This document shows, in pieces, positions 26,444-35,730 of a DNA stretch of 64,000 nt. This DNA comes from Lachnospiraceae bacterium (GTDB taxonomy: Bacteria > Bacillota > Clostridia > Lachnospirales > Lachnospiraceae), in contig JAFYWF010000069.1 of NCBI GenBank assembly GCA_017558145.1, positions 17,824 to 81,823 of the forward strand. Reading direction: 5' to 3'. The notes under the pieces are model-generated. The model was given only the letters and a program-made list of their open reading frames with translations, searched no databases and was not told the DNA's origin. The position numbers and the translations under genes are program-made. Within the stretch, counting starts at the first letter, position 1. Every line of letters begins with the position of its first letter.

Positions 26444-27877
26444 TTAATTCATTTTTACTACTTCTTTGTAAAAATCTACAGCTTTCGGCAATACCCCACT
26501 GGAAATATTTTCATTTAACCCATGAATACTTGCATATTGCTGGCTGTCAATGTAAAGCGGTGCCAAACGAATCGCATTCTCACAAACTTCACTATAGAAT
26601 TTACAATCTGTTCCTCCTGTCATTACATACGGACAGGTTCCAACTCCCGGAAACACCTTTTCCACCACTGTTTCAATCAAGTGAAATTGTCGACTATTAA
26701 AATCTACAATAGGACATGGATAATCTTTATAAATTACTTCCGTTTCTAAATCATACTCTTTTGCCAAATCCGAAATCAACTGAATACTTTCGTCTGTTGG
26801 CTGATGATGGATAAAACGCATATTTCCTGTCACATAAGCAGTCTGAGGAAGTACATTTAAGCCATCACTTCCTTTCGCTTTCGTAAATGCTAATGTTGTA
26901 CGAATCATAGCTCCTGCTGCTGCATTGATTGATGGAAGCACTTTTGCAAGCAATCCCTCAAACAACCACAAGTTAGACATAATCATCTTCAGTGGAAAAC
27001 TCATATTAGGTGCCATTCTGGCAAACATTTCTTTTACTGTTGGAGTCAACTGGGATTTAAAAGGATTTTTCTTTTCCACAGCAGTCATAAACTTACCAAG
27101 ACGTACTAATGGAGTATTTTTGCCGGGTGCACTGGCATGACCACCTTTTCCATGGGCAATAAATTTCACATCTCCATATCCTTTTTCAACCACACCAACC
27201 ATGGCGTAAATTCCCTTCACACCTGCAATCGGTGCTTGTAAAATCATACCTCCTTCATCCAAAATCAGGTCTAATTTTACTCCCTTTTCTTTTAAATAAG
27301 AAGCAATGGCAGGTCCGCCATCTCCGCTAACCTCTTCCGTACAACTACTGGCAATATAGACATCCATTGGTGGAATATATCCTTCTGCTATCAACTCCTC
27401 AATGGCACCAAAAATACAACACAAACTGGCTTTTGTATCTACAGCACCTCGTCCCCAAACACGACCTGTTTCATCAATATCACCGCTGAAAGGTCCATGT
27501 TCCCATTCTCCACCGGCTTCTACTACATCATGATGACTCATAAACATAATAGGAGCTTTTTCTCCGGATCCTTTCCAACAAAAAAGTAAACTTCCATTTA
27601 ATACATTTTTTTCACATGTTTTATGAACATTTGGGAATTCCTTTTCTAAAACCTTATGAAATTCTAAAAATTTACTTCTATCCTTCTGTTTAGGTTCAGA
27701 AATAGTTTCCACCTGAATCATTTTAGAAAGTTTTTCTCCATAAAGAGCTGCTCTTTCACTTTGATCAAATTCTATACTTGCATTCTGTGCTGCTGTGGGT
27801 TTTACCATTAAAGTTCTAAGTAACACAACTGCAATAAGAATAAAAATTATGGCTACTATAGCGATGACAACAACCAT
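26444..27877 (-). CDS. M20 family metallopeptidase, membrane-anchored
   Basis: A 477-residue M20 peptidase of the PM20D1/carboxypeptidase S branch. An N-terminal membrane helix (about 3-21) anchors it. The metal ligands are visible as SHHD (114-117), the bridging Asp147 in GRGAVDTK, and the catalytic Glu pair EE at 181-182. The dimerisation domain carries GKGGHASAPG. A late His ligand lies in YASIHGLNE. It should trim di- or tripeptides or N-acyl amino acids. It is the third gene of an apparent operon with two membrane proteins upstream, suggesting import and hydrolysis of a peptide-like compound. Confidence 0.85.
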   Translation of the reverse strand: MVVVIAIVAIIFILIAVVLLRTLMVKPTAAQNASIEFDQSERAALYGEKLSKMIQVETISEPKQKDRSKFLEFHKVLEKEFPNVHKTCEKNVLNGSLLFCWKGSGEKAPIMFMSHHDVVEAGGEWEHGPFSGDIDETGRVWGRGAVDTKASLCCIFGAIEELIAEGYIPPMDVYIASSCTEEVSGDGGPAIASYLKEKGVKLDLILDEGGMILQAPIAGVKGIYAMVGVVEKGYGDVKFIAHGKGGHASAPGKNTPLVRLGKFMTAVEKKNPFKSQLTPTVKEMFARMAPNMSFPLKMIMSNLWLFEGLLAKVLPSINAAAGAMIRTTLAFTKAKGSDGLNVLPQTAYVTGNMRFIHHQPTDESIQLISDLAKEYDLETEVIYKDYPCPIVDFNSRQFHLIETVVEKVFPGVGTCPYVMTGGTDCKFYSEVCENAIRLAPLYIDSQQYASIHGLNENISSGVLPKAVDFYKEVVKMN

Positions 27878-27954
27878 GATATCTACCTCGTCTATCCTTT
27901 TAAGTCTTTTTTATTTTACTATTACTAAAACAAATTTAATAATATTGCCTTTTC

Positions 27955-28638
27955 TTAGTTTAATTTTCCTTTTTTAAACAAGAAAAATCCGATTCCTAAC
28001 GCCAATGCACCACTTGGTAACAGCATCAAACTTGTTTGACTGATTAAAGAAGGTACAAAAATATACAATACACTCATCAATACTAATGGTATTACAGCAA
28101 TCTGTGGACTCTTAATAAAATACTTCAATCCTAAGGCACCAAACAATGCCGGTACCACATTATTAAATGCAGGTAACAAGATGGGATTTTGAAGTACAGG
28201 CTGTAAAGGTACCATCAAAATAACACCTACTGCAATGACTAACGTAGTAACAATCGCACTGGTTGCCACACTAATGGTAGAAATAATCTCATGTTCCGGT
28301 GTTCCGTCCTGGGTTCCTGCAATCTCCTTAGAGTTCATAACACAAGGAATTTTCATATTGGTAACATTTCCGGTAATAAAAGAAAGATAACTTCCTCCTA
28401 CACCCAGCATTGGTGTGTATACTAAAAATTCTACAATAGCAACTGGAATATAAATCACTCCAACCTTGGCAAATCCACCTAAAAAAGCTTTAAAATCAGG
28501 GGAAACACCAAATACTGCACCTACGATAAATGGCAAAGCTACTAAAAAGACAACGGAAAGCACTAATGTAATTCTACCTAAACGGTGCAGTTTATTATTA
28601 AATTCTTCCATAAATATTTGTTTCTCTTTCATATCCAC
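27955..28638 (-). CDS. Polytopic membrane protein, partner of DUF5058 protein
   Basis: A 227-residue protein with about six hydrophobic segments. A conserved-looking cytosolic or re-entrant motif reads GVGGSYLSFITGNVTNMKIPC (about 95-115). It ends in a short basic tail. It starts four bases after the DUF5058 gene, so the two are co-translated and probably form one transporter complex. I do not recall a named family. The downstream M20 peptidase suggests a peptide or acyl-amino-acid substrate. Confidence 0.7.
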   Translation of the reverse strand: MDMKEKQIFMEEFNNKLHRLGRITLVLSVVFLVALPFIVGAVFGVSPDFKAFLGGFAKVGVIYIPVAIVEFLVYTPMLGVGGSYLSFITGNVTNMKIPCVMNSKEIAGTQDGTPEHEIISTISVATSAIVTTLVIAVGVILMVPLQPVLQNPILLPAFNNVVPALFGALGLKYFIKSPQIAVIPLVLMSVLYIFVPSLISQTSLMLLPSGALALGIGFFLFKKGKLN

Positions 28639-28642
28639 ACCT

Positions 28643-29401
28643 CTACAATCCCATCTGAATCAACACAGCAGCTGCCATGGCAATTAACATACTTGCAGCC
28701 AAACTAAAATTATCCAAAACCTTCATATCTTTTTTCACAGTAAAATATTCAAATACTGCCATACAAAGACCCGCAATTACTGCCACAATTAACGGCATAA
28801 TGTCACCATCATTTGGTGCAAATACTTTTCCAATATAAGAACCTATGTAAGAAGCACAAAGTCCCACAAACATAGCTGTAGTTGCATAAGCTCCAAAGCC
28901 CGGCTTACTCTCTTCTCCTGCTTTTTCTTCTTTCTTTGGATTAGATTTCATTTTTCCCATGTATTTTTTCAAAAAGAATATGCAACAGAAAACTCCGCCC
29001 AAAATACCAAAGGTCATAACTAATGCTATGGTTACGAAAGAATTCACATCCAACATATCCAATCTAAGACCTGGAAGCCCTAAGCTTTGTGCCGCTATCT
29101 CTGCAACGTTTAATTCATACTGCAGAGCACCAATAACAGACAATCGGAGCCAGGAAAACGGTACCCCTAAAGTACCACTTAAAGCAATAACACCTAGTAA
29201 AATACTAATAGACGGCAATAAAGTAAATGTTGCACTGGATACAATGGTTTTCTTTAAAACCTGTTTATCCATACCAAGTTCCACTCCTGCCTTGTAACTT
29301 TTTACAAGAAACACCACACACATCAGTGTAATGAAAGCTAAAATAGCAGCTACTAACATATAAAAAAAGCCACTATTTACACTACTTAAATAAGTATTCA
29401 T
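28643..29401 (-). CDS. DUF5058 family membrane protein
   Basis: A 252-residue protein with about six membrane segments. The TLLPSISILLGVIALSGTLG and PFSWLRLSVIGALQYE segments match what I recall of DUF5058. A charged cytosolic loop (SNPKKEEKAGEESK, about 153-166) divides the two halves. It is the first gene of the three-gene unit with the 227-residue membrane protein and the M20 peptidase. Confidence 0.7.
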   Translation of the reverse strand: MNTYLSSVNSGFFYMLVAAILAFITLMCVVFLVKSYKAGVELGMDKQVLKKTIVSSATFTLLPSISILLGVIALSGTLGVPFSWLRLSVIGALQYELNVAEIAAQSLGLPGLRLDMLDVNSFVTIALVMTFGILGGVFCCIFFLKKYMGKMKSNPKKEEKAGEESKPGFGAYATTAMFVGLCASYIGSYIGKVFAPNDGDIMPLIVAVIAGLCMAVFEYFTVKKDMKVLDNFSLAASMLIAMAAAVLIQMGL

Positions 29402-29424
29402 TTTTCATTTCCTTTCACTCTTTT

Positions 29425-29460
29425 AATCCGCCCATGATCTTACCAGAACATGGGCGGATT
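29425..29460 (-). repeat. Perfect 12-bp hairpin downstream of coaX
   Basis: AATCCGCCCATG (29425-29436) pairs with CATGGGCGGATT (29449-29460). The T run lies on the plus-strand side (29461-29468), not after the stem on the coaX strand. It may still stop or process the coaX transcript before the DUF5058 operon. Confidence 0.6.
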
Positions 29461-29468
29461 ATTTTTTC

Positions 29469-30233
29469 TTATTTGTTTTTTTGATATATTACTAATAAAC
29501 CTTTTAATAATAGATCTTCATCTAAAATAATGTCTTTTTTACACAATGGAACCACTTTTTTGGCAAGTCCTCCGGTTGCAATTACGGTTGCCTTCTGTCC
29601 CAATTCTTCTTCCATTCTGTCAATAATTCCATCCAATGCACCTGCATTACTATACAACACACCACTCTTCATACAGTCTATGGTATTTTTTCCAATGACT
29701 TTTTTAGGAGCATCTAAACTGATACCACTTAACTGGGAAGCTCTGGAGGTGAGTGCATCTAACGCAACTCTCATTCCCGGAAGAATCATACCACCAATGT
29801 AATTTTTCTTTTCATCAATGACAGATACCGTAGTTGCAGTTCCCATATCAATCACAATCAACGGAACCGGATATTCTGCTATTCCTGCCACAGCATCTGC
29901 TACCAAGTCAGCCCCCAAAGAAGCAGGCTGATCCATAAGAATATTTAACCCGGTCTTGATTCCCGGTCCCAACACCATCACATCTTTTTTGATGATTTTT
30001 TCTGCAGCTAATTTTGCAATGTTGGTAATCTGCGGAACTACAGAAGATATAATTCCTCCCTCAATCTTTTCTTTATCAATATTATAAATATCCAAAACTG
30101 TCTTGATATCTATGGCATATTCCAATTCGGTTTTGGTTCTGACTGTAGAAAGTCTTTCAATAAAATATGTTTTTTGTTTATCGATGCATCCGATTACAAT
30201 ATTTGTATTACCTATATCAATAGCTAAAATCAT
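29469..30233 (-). CDS. coaX: Type III pantothenate kinase
   Basis: The ATG at 30233 is chosen over a TTG at 30245 because GGGAAA lies just upstream and the protein then begins MILAIDIGNTN, the expected start. The 254-residue length is normal. The ATP-binding DIGNTN loop, the GADLVADAVAG pantothenate region and DMGTATTVSVID phosphate loop are all present. It phosphorylates pantothenate, the first step to CoA, and type III enzymes are not feedback-inhibited by CoA. It is clustered with a vitamin transporter component and coaBC, the next CoA steps. Confidence 0.92.
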   Translation of the reverse strand: MILAIDIGNTNIVIGCIDKQKTYFIERLSTVRTKTELEYAIDIKTVLDIYNIDKEKIEGGIISSVVPQITNIAKLAAEKIIKKDVMVLGPGIKTGLNILMDQPASLGADLVADAVAGIAEYPVPLIVIDMGTATTVSVIDEKKNYIGGMILPGMRVALDALTSRASQLSGISLDAPKKVIGKNTIDCMKSGVLYSNAGALDGIIDRMEEELGQKATVIATGGLAKKVVPLCKKDIILDEDLLLKGLLVIYQKNK

Positions 30234-30309
30234 AGTATTTCCCAACTAAGTTGGTTCCCTTTCCGTTTTTTAACAGTTTCAACCCTATGTAGAACTTTTA
30301 TCCTTACTC

Positions 30310-30957
30310 TTATGATTCACTTTTCGTATTTTTTCCTGCAGAGATATAAATCTTAAGTAAAACCTTGCCCAAAGCAATTACTAAAATTGCTGCCGCAATG
30401 GCTTCCGGAATTCCGGATGCTACCACAGTACCCATAATAAGACCAAACACTGCTGTTACTGCCACTTCTTTGGCCTGTGCATACTGACTTGCAAACAAGA
30501 AATAAATACTTCCCATAACAAAAATGGTATTAAACATAGAACCCATAAACCCGGTAATTAACAATGCAACATTTTGATTCACTTTCAGTTTCTTCAACAA
30601 AATCCAAAGCCATCCTGCTGCAATTCCCATTGCCGTTCTACATCCTACAGACACCCAAATTGCTTTTAAAACTCCTACCAAACCGGTGGTACTTAAAAAC
30701 GGGGAAAACGCAAAGGATAAAAGTGTTGGTGCCATGGTATTACTAATCAAAGAACATATACCAAAGGTGGCTCCTAGGATTCCTCCTGCCAACGGTCCTA
30801 ATACAATACTTCCGATAATAACCGGAATATGAACCGTAGTCGCTTTTACAATCGGTAACTGTATCATTCCCAAAGGTGTATTGGCCAACAAAATTACAAT
30901 TGCCATCATTAATGCTACGGTTACGCTCCAACGAGTGTCTTTTTTCTGCTTATTCAT
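30310..30957 (-). CDS. ECF transporter S component, probably for pantothenate
   Basis: A 215-residue membrane protein with about six helices. The N-terminal segment VTVALMMAIVILLANTPLG and the conserved TVHIPVIIGSIVLGPLAGGILGATFG region are typical of ECF substrate-binding subunits. It needs the shared EcfAAT module, not found in the window. Its place between coaX and coaBC points to pantothenate (PanT-like); that is inference from context. AAGGAGG precedes the start, with a four-codon ATG minicistron (ATGAAAAATGAATAA) overlapping the true start. Confidence 0.8.
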   Translation of the reverse strand: MNKQKKDTRWSVTVALMMAIVILLANTPLGMIQLPIVKATTVHIPVIIGSIVLGPLAGGILGATFGICSLISNTMAPTLLSFAFSPFLSTTGLVGVLKAIWVSVGCRTAMGIAAGWLWILLKKLKVNQNVALLITGFMGSMFNTIFVMGSIYFLFASQYAQAKEVAVTAVFGLIMGTVVASGIPEAIAAAILVIALGKVLLKIYISAGKNTKSES

Positions 30958-31075
30958 TTTTCATGTCCTCCTTGTTATCGCTCCCTTTCCGGGATGCAAC
31001 ACTGTTTTACTGCCGAACATCCAAATGAATTAATAAAATTACTCTTATGAATACAAACATTCAACGATTCTTTTA

Positions 31076-32278
31076 TTAATTCGTTTTGCTCTGCAATAAT
31101 AAAATTTTATCCAGAATGACACCGGCTGCATCCTCTTTACTCATCATATCGAGTGACACTTCCTCATTCTGTGTAATCAGAGTCAAAACATTGGTATCTG
31201 TTTTAAATCCTGCGCCTTCTACTTTTAAATTATTTGCGCAAATCATGTCCAGATTTTTTTTCTCAAGTTTTGCTCTGGAATTACTGATCATATTCTGGGT
31301 TTCCATAGAAAATCCACACAAAAACTGTCCTTCTCTTTTATGTTCTCCCAGATATTTTAAAATGTCATCCGTCCGTTCTAGTTCGATAGACAGTTGATCA
31401 TCTTTTTTCTTCATTTTTTCATCACTGACGAAAGCCGGTCTGTAATCAGCCACCGCTGCAGCTTTTATTATAATATCCTGTTCTTCACTTACTTTTGTAA
31501 CAGCGTCAAACATATCCTTAGTAGATGTGATGGAAACCACTTTTACAAATGGTGGAGGTGTTAATGACACCTGACCACTTACTAGTGTAACCTCTGCTCC
31601 CCTAAGTGCTGCTCTTTTGGCCAATGCATATCCCATTTTCCCGGAAGAATGATTGGTGATATATCTTACCGGATCAATTTTTTCCTGAGTAGGTCCTGCT
31701 GTAATCAAAATCTTCTTGCCTTTCATATCTTTTTCATAGGCAATTTCCTGAAGAATATATTGCAATAAGTTTTCCGGTTCCGGCATCTTACCGGCGCCTG
31801 TATCACCGCATGCTAAATATCCACTTGCAGGAGTAATGATGTGATATCCATATTTTTCTAATATTTTCATATTGTCTTGTAAAATAGGATTCTCATACAT
31901 ATTGGTATTCATTGCCGGTGAAATATAGACCGGACATTTACATGCCATAACTGTTGTTGTCAACATATCATCCGCGATACCATGTGCAATTTTACCAATC
32001 ACGTTTGCGCTTGCAGGTGCAACCATTACTATATCTGCTTTTTTTGCAATGGAAACATGTTCCACCTGAAATTGAAAATTCCGGTCAAAGGTATCTATCA
32101 AGCATTTATTTCCTGTCAAAGATTCAAAGGTAATAGGGTGGATAAAATTAGTTGCATTCTTGGTCATTAGCACATGTACATCAGCGTGTAATTTTTTTAA
32201 TGCGCTTGCCAGATTTGCAATTTTATATGCCGCAATACTTCCGGTAACTCCTAATAAAACAGTTTTGTTTTTTAACAT
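31076..32278 (-). CDS. coaBC: Phosphopantothenoylcysteine synthetase/decarboxylase
   Basis: A 400-residue bifunctional flavoprotein of normal length. The N-terminal CoaC half (about 1-185) has GSIAAYKIANLASALKK, the active-site His region (FQVEHVSIAKKADIVMVAPASANVIGK) and SPAMNTNMYENP. The Cys of the lid is in GYLACGDTGAGKM. The C-terminal CoaB half (about 186-400) starts KKILITAGPTQEKIDPVRYITNHSSGKMG and carries KAAAVADYRP. It converts 4'-phosphopantothenate plus cysteine to phosphopantetheine. GGAGG precedes the ATG. Confidence 0.94.
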   Translation of the reverse strand: MLKNKTVLLGVTGSIAAYKIANLASALKKLHADVHVLMTKNATNFIHPITFESLTGNKCLIDTFDRNFQFQVEHVSIAKKADIVMVAPASANVIGKIAHGIADDMLTTTVMACKCPVYISPAMNTNMYENPILQDNMKILEKYGYHIITPASGYLACGDTGAGKMPEPENLLQYILQEIAYEKDMKGKKILITAGPTQEKIDPVRYITNHSSGKMGYALAKRAALRGAEVTLVSGQVSLTPPPFVKVVSITSTKDMFDAVTKVSEEQDIIIKAAAVADYRPAFVSDEKMKKKDDQLSIELERTDDILKYLGEHKREGQFLCGFSMETQNMISNSRAKLEKKNLDMICANNLKVEGAGFKTDTNVLTLITQNEEVSLDMMSKEDAAGVILDKILLLQSKTN

Positions 32279-32336
32279 ATTGCCTCCAATTTTTTATAAT
32301 TTCTATATTAATTCTTACATCACTGTAACATATAAT

Positions 32337-33062
32337 TTATAAAAAATCCTTCAAATAAACTCCTACAGAACGGGACATTTCTTTAGAAAAATCCGAATTA
32401 TATTTTCTGTCACAAAAACGTTGCATCCATTCCTCATAGGAAATGGCTCCGGCCTTATCCTGCCACATTTCTTTCCTTTCTTGTGATGTAATTTCTCGGT
32501 ACGCATTTTCATGAACTATATGAGATAATTCTACCCTCTTTGGTTTTTCCCGTTCCAACTGTTGCTTTGTCGGATAGCCAAATACCAGCATAACTGCCGG
32601 AAATGCATACTGTGGTAAATGCAAAATTTCTTTATGGATTTCTGCATTCTCCATAATATCTCCAATGTAACAACTTCCGATTCCAAGACTTTCTGCAGCA
32701 ACTACTGCATTTTGTGCAGCAATAGCCGTATCTGTTACTGCTAACATTAAGTCTCCGACTCCCGGTTTTCTTGGCTTTGCTCCTGCATCTTGAAAGCCCT
32801 CATACCACTTTTGACAATCTGAAACAAATACCAGTACCATATCTGCTTCTGCAATAAATGGCTGATGATCACAGGTAACCGCCAGTTTTTCTTTTAATTC
32901 TTGGTCTGTGACATCAATAATGGTATATAATTGCTGGTTGCCGGCTGTTGGTGCCTGGGTTGCAGCTGTTAAAATCAATTTTTTATTTTCCGGAGATATC
33001 TTTTCTCCCGTAAACACCCTGACTGATTTTCGTTTTGTCAATTCCTGAATTGTATTGTTCAT
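32337..33062 (-). CDS. Nitroreductase family flavoprotein
   Basis: A 241-residue FMN enzyme. The N-terminal RKSVRVFTGEKISPE and APTAGNQQLY (about 37-46) are the FMN-binding pattern, and SLGIGSCYIGDI the second flavin strand. The C-terminal 60 residues include an added helical tail. It would reduce nitroaromatics, quinones or flavins with NAD(P)H. It lies 33 bases downstream of the dipeptide epimerase gene and so is probably co-transcribed, without an obvious pathway link. Confidence 0.85.
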   Translation of the reverse strand: MNNTIQELTKRKSVRVFTGEKISPENKKLILTAATQAPTAGNQQLYTIIDVTDQELKEKLAVTCDHQPFIAEADMVLVFVSDCQKWYEGFQDAGAKPRKPGVGDLMLAVTDTAIAAQNAVVAAESLGIGSCYIGDIMENAEIHKEILHLPQYAFPAVMLVFGYPTKQQLEREKPKRVELSHIVHENAYREITSQERKEMWQDKAGAISYEEWMQRFCDRKYNSDFSKEMSRSVGVYLKDFL

Positions 33063-33095
33063 GAACTACTCCATCTTAATCTTTTACTATATTTC

Positions 33096-34190
33096 TTATA
33101 TATATTGAATCTTTCCTTCTTCAATTCCTTTGATTCCAAGTCCCGGTTCATCAGATACTGTAATATCTTTTTCATTAAAAACTGCTCCTCCAATAATTGG
33201 ATCTTCACTACAAAGAACGGGACCATCCAAATCAATTTTTGTTATAATCTGTTTTGCGCATGCAAGATGTACTGCCGCATTAACACTAATCTTAGCTTCC
33301 AACATACATCCAATCATGCATTCTACACCATAAACTTCCGCAGCAGAAGCAATCTTAAGACCATTATAAAGTCCTCCGCATTTCATCAGCTTAATATTTA
33401 CCATATCTGCGGCTCTCATCTGCATAATTTTCAATGCATCTTCCGGTGAAAATACACTTTCGTCTGCCAAAACAGGAACATAAGAACGTTCTGTTACGTA
33501 TTTTAATCCTTCAAAGTCGTGACCTTTTACCGGCTGTTCTACAAATTCAATATCTAATCCTTTTTCCTGCATTCCATTTAAGATACGTACAGCTTCTTTT
33601 GGTGTCCAGCCTTGATTTGCATCAATTCGAATTAAGGTTTCTTTAGGAACTACCTGACGAATAGCAGATAAACGTTCTATATCTAACTGCGATTCTTTTC
33701 CTACTTTCACTTTTAAACAATCATATCCTTTGTTGATAGCATAAATAGCATCCTGAGCCATAGTATCAGGATCATTTACACTAATAGTAATATCTGTCGT
33801 GATGGTTTTTCTGGATCCGCCCATCATTTTATAAACAGGCACTTTATATAACTGTCCATATAAATCCCAAAGTGCCATATCTACCGCTGCCTTTGCACTG
33901 GTATTTTTTAAAATGCATTTCTGAACATCCATCATCAAGTTTTCAAAATCATCTACATCTTTTCCGATGATCACTTTTGCAATATGATCTCTGATAGCAC
34001 CTATAATTGCCCCTGTAGTATCTCCTGTAATAACACCGGTTGGTGGCGCTTCTCCATAACCTACAGCTCCGGTATCTGTATAAATCTCAACTACAACATC
34101 CTCTACACTATTTACACTTCTAAGAGCTGTTTTAAATGGCACTCTTAAAGGTACCGAAATCATTCCTAATTTAACATCTGTAATTCTCAT
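33096..34190 (-). CDS. Dipeptide epimerase (enolase superfamily, L-Ala-D/L-Glu type)
   Basis: The ATG at 34190 follows GGAGGGG; a longer frame opens at 34223. The 364-residue product is a muconate-lactonising-type enolase-superfamily enzyme. The KxK acid/base pair is K160/K162. Metal ligands are D190 (RIDANQ), E218 (VEQP) and D243 (ADES), and the opposite catalytic Lys is in NIKLMKCGG. This pattern is shared by L-Ala-D/L-Glu epimerases of murein-peptide salvage and relatives with other dipeptide specificity. The divergent DUF819 transporter supports a peptide-salvage role. Confidence 0.88.
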   Translation of the reverse strand: MRITDVKLGMISVPLRVPFKTALRSVNSVEDVVVEIYTDTGAVGYGEAPPTGVITGDTTGAIIGAIRDHIAKVIIGKDVDDFENLMMDVQKCILKNTSAKAAVDMALWDLYGQLYKVPVYKMMGGSRKTITTDITISVNDPDTMAQDAIYAINKGYDCLKVKVGKESQLDIERLSAIRQVVPKETLIRIDANQGWTPKEAVRILNGMQEKGLDIEFVEQPVKGHDFEGLKYVTERSYVPVLADESVFSPEDALKIMQMRAADMVNIKLMKCGGLYNGLKIASAAEVYGVECMIGCMLEAKISVNAAVHLACAKQIITKIDLDGPVLCSEDPIIGGAVFNEKDITVSDEPGLGIKGIEEGKIQYI

Positions 34191-34275
34191 TATTCCCCTC
34201 CAATAACTTAAAAAACGAAACACTCCTTGCCTAGTGTATCATTTTTTGCTATCATTGTATCATTGTACGCAATAT

Positions 34276-34303
34276 GACGCAAGAATGCAAAAAATATTGC
34301 GTC
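34276..34303. promoter_or_regulatory. Putative operator between the epimerase and DUF819 genes
   Basis: GACGCAA (34276-34282) and TTGCGTC (34297-34303) form a perfect 7-bp inverted repeat 14 bases apart. A further ACGCAA copy sits at 34267-34272. The site lies in the 231-base divergent intergenic region and could bind one regulator of both genes. Confidence 0.45.
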
Positions 34304-34421
34304 AAAAATTTTACAACTGCTTTGTTATTCAGTACTCGGCCAAAGGGAAAAAACTGCTATCCGTCTTTCCATACTGAATGACAAAATTGTTGCATACTAC
34401 TTATTGAAAGGAGATCAAAAT

Positions 34422-35585
34422 ATGATCACAAACGGATTTACCTATATTGCAGTATTAATCTTTTTAGCTGCAATCCTTGTGTGGTTACAGAAATATACCA
34501 AAGCAAAATTCTTTGATTTCGTGCCACCAATTGTTTTATTGTACCTTTTAACCATGATTTTCTGTACTTTAGGAGTATGGGATTTAGCAGAAACAAAACC
34601 TGCTTATTCCGCATTAAAGAACAATATACTGTTTGCTATGATTTTCCTAATGCTACTTCGTTGTGACATCCGTAAAATCTTAAAATTAGGTCCTAAAATG
34701 TTAGGCGGTTTCTTTGCTGCTTCTGTTTCCATTGGTATTGGTTTCATTGGAACCTATGCTTTACTTCACACAAAATTAGGAAGTGAAGCTTGGAAAGCAC
34801 TTGGTGCTCTTTGTGGAAGCTGGATGGGCGGTTCCGGTAACATGATTGCAGTTCAAGCTGCTTTCGATATTAGTGAAGCTGACATGGCTTATGCATTAGT
34901 TGTTGACTCCATCGATTACTCTATTTGGGTAATGTTCTTACTTTGGGCAATCAACCTTGCTCCAAAATTCAACAAATGGGTAAAAGCTGATACTTCTGCA
35001 TTAGATGAAGTTTCCAAACGTTTAGAGGAAGATGCAAAAGCTAACGAAGCTCCTATCACTTTTGTAAATATCATTTTATTACTTGGTATGTCCTTAGTAG
35101 TTTCTGCCTTAGCACAGAACTTTGGTGCAACCGTAAATGGTACTCTTTCCTTCCTTGACAAATCCACCTGGACTGTATTATTTGTAACCTTAGCAGGTTT
35201 AATTGGTGCTGTTACACCGGTTGGAAAAATGGCAGGTACCCAGGAATTATCCAATGTTATGCTCTACTCTGTAGTTGCCTTATTAGCATCCCGTGCAAGC
35301 TTCTTAGAATTATCCGATGCTCCTCTTTGGATTGTTGCCGGCTTTATGATTCTTGCAATTCATGGTATTATTCTTGTAATTTTAGCAAAAATCTTCAAGT
35401 TAGATATGTTTACTTGTGGTGTTGCTTCTCTTGCTAATATCGGTGGTTCTGCTTCTGCTCCTATTTTAGCAGGTGCTTATAGCGGTGCCTTAGTTCCGGT
35501 TGGTGTTTTAATGGCATTGATGGGTTACGTTATCGGTACCGGTGGTGGTATTTTAGTAGCAAAAATCATGTCCTTATTTGCTTAA
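34422..35585 (+). CDS. DUF819 family transporter
   Basis: The ATG at 34422 follows AAAGGAG and is preferred to the TTG at 34404. The 387-residue product has about 11 membrane segments. GSWMGGSGNMIAVQAAF (about 133-149) and CGVASLANIGGSASAPILAGAY near the C-terminus are inverted-repeat glycine-rich motifs of the DUF819 (YjcL) family. Such carriers are often next to dipeptide epimerases and are thought to move murein-derived peptides or similar compounds. The direction and substrate are unproven. Confidence 0.82.
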   Translation: MITNGFTYIAVLIFLAAILVWLQKYTKAKFFDFVPPIVLLYLLTMIFCTLGVWDLAETKPAYSALKNNILFAMIFLMLLRCDIRKILKLGPKMLGGFFAASVSIGIGFIGTYALLHTKLGSEAWKALGALCGSWMGGSGNMIAVQAAFDISEADMAYALVVDSIDYSIWVMFLLWAINLAPKFNKWVKADTSALDEVSKRLEEDAKANEAPITFVNIILLLGMSLVVSALAQNFGATVNGTLSFLDKSTWTVLFVTLAGLIGAVTPVGKMAGTQELSNVMLYSVVALLASRASFLELSDAPLWIVAGFMILAIHGIILVILAKIFKLDMFTCGVASLANIGGSASAPILAGAYSGALVPVGVLMALMGYVIGTGGGILVAKIMSLFA

Positions 35586-35638
35586 TTTAGATGAAGTCAT
35601 CTGTAACAAGAATAAAAAACTGATATAAAACGTAAAAA

Positions 35639-35703
35639 AGCTACACATCATTTTGATCGTTATCTGTTTTCTAACAGTAGCATATCATTGTTGATGTGTA
35701 GCT
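35639..35703 (+). terminator. Long branched terminator hairpin
   Basis: AGCTACACATCA (35639-35650) pairs perfectly with TGATGTGTAGCT (35692-35703). An inner CTGTT/AACAG hairpin lies at 35664-35677. T-rich tails on both sides suit the convergent DUF819 and ProXp-ala genes. Confidence 0.7.
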
Positions 35704-35730
35704 CTTTAATTTTTGAAAATTCATTTTTCT

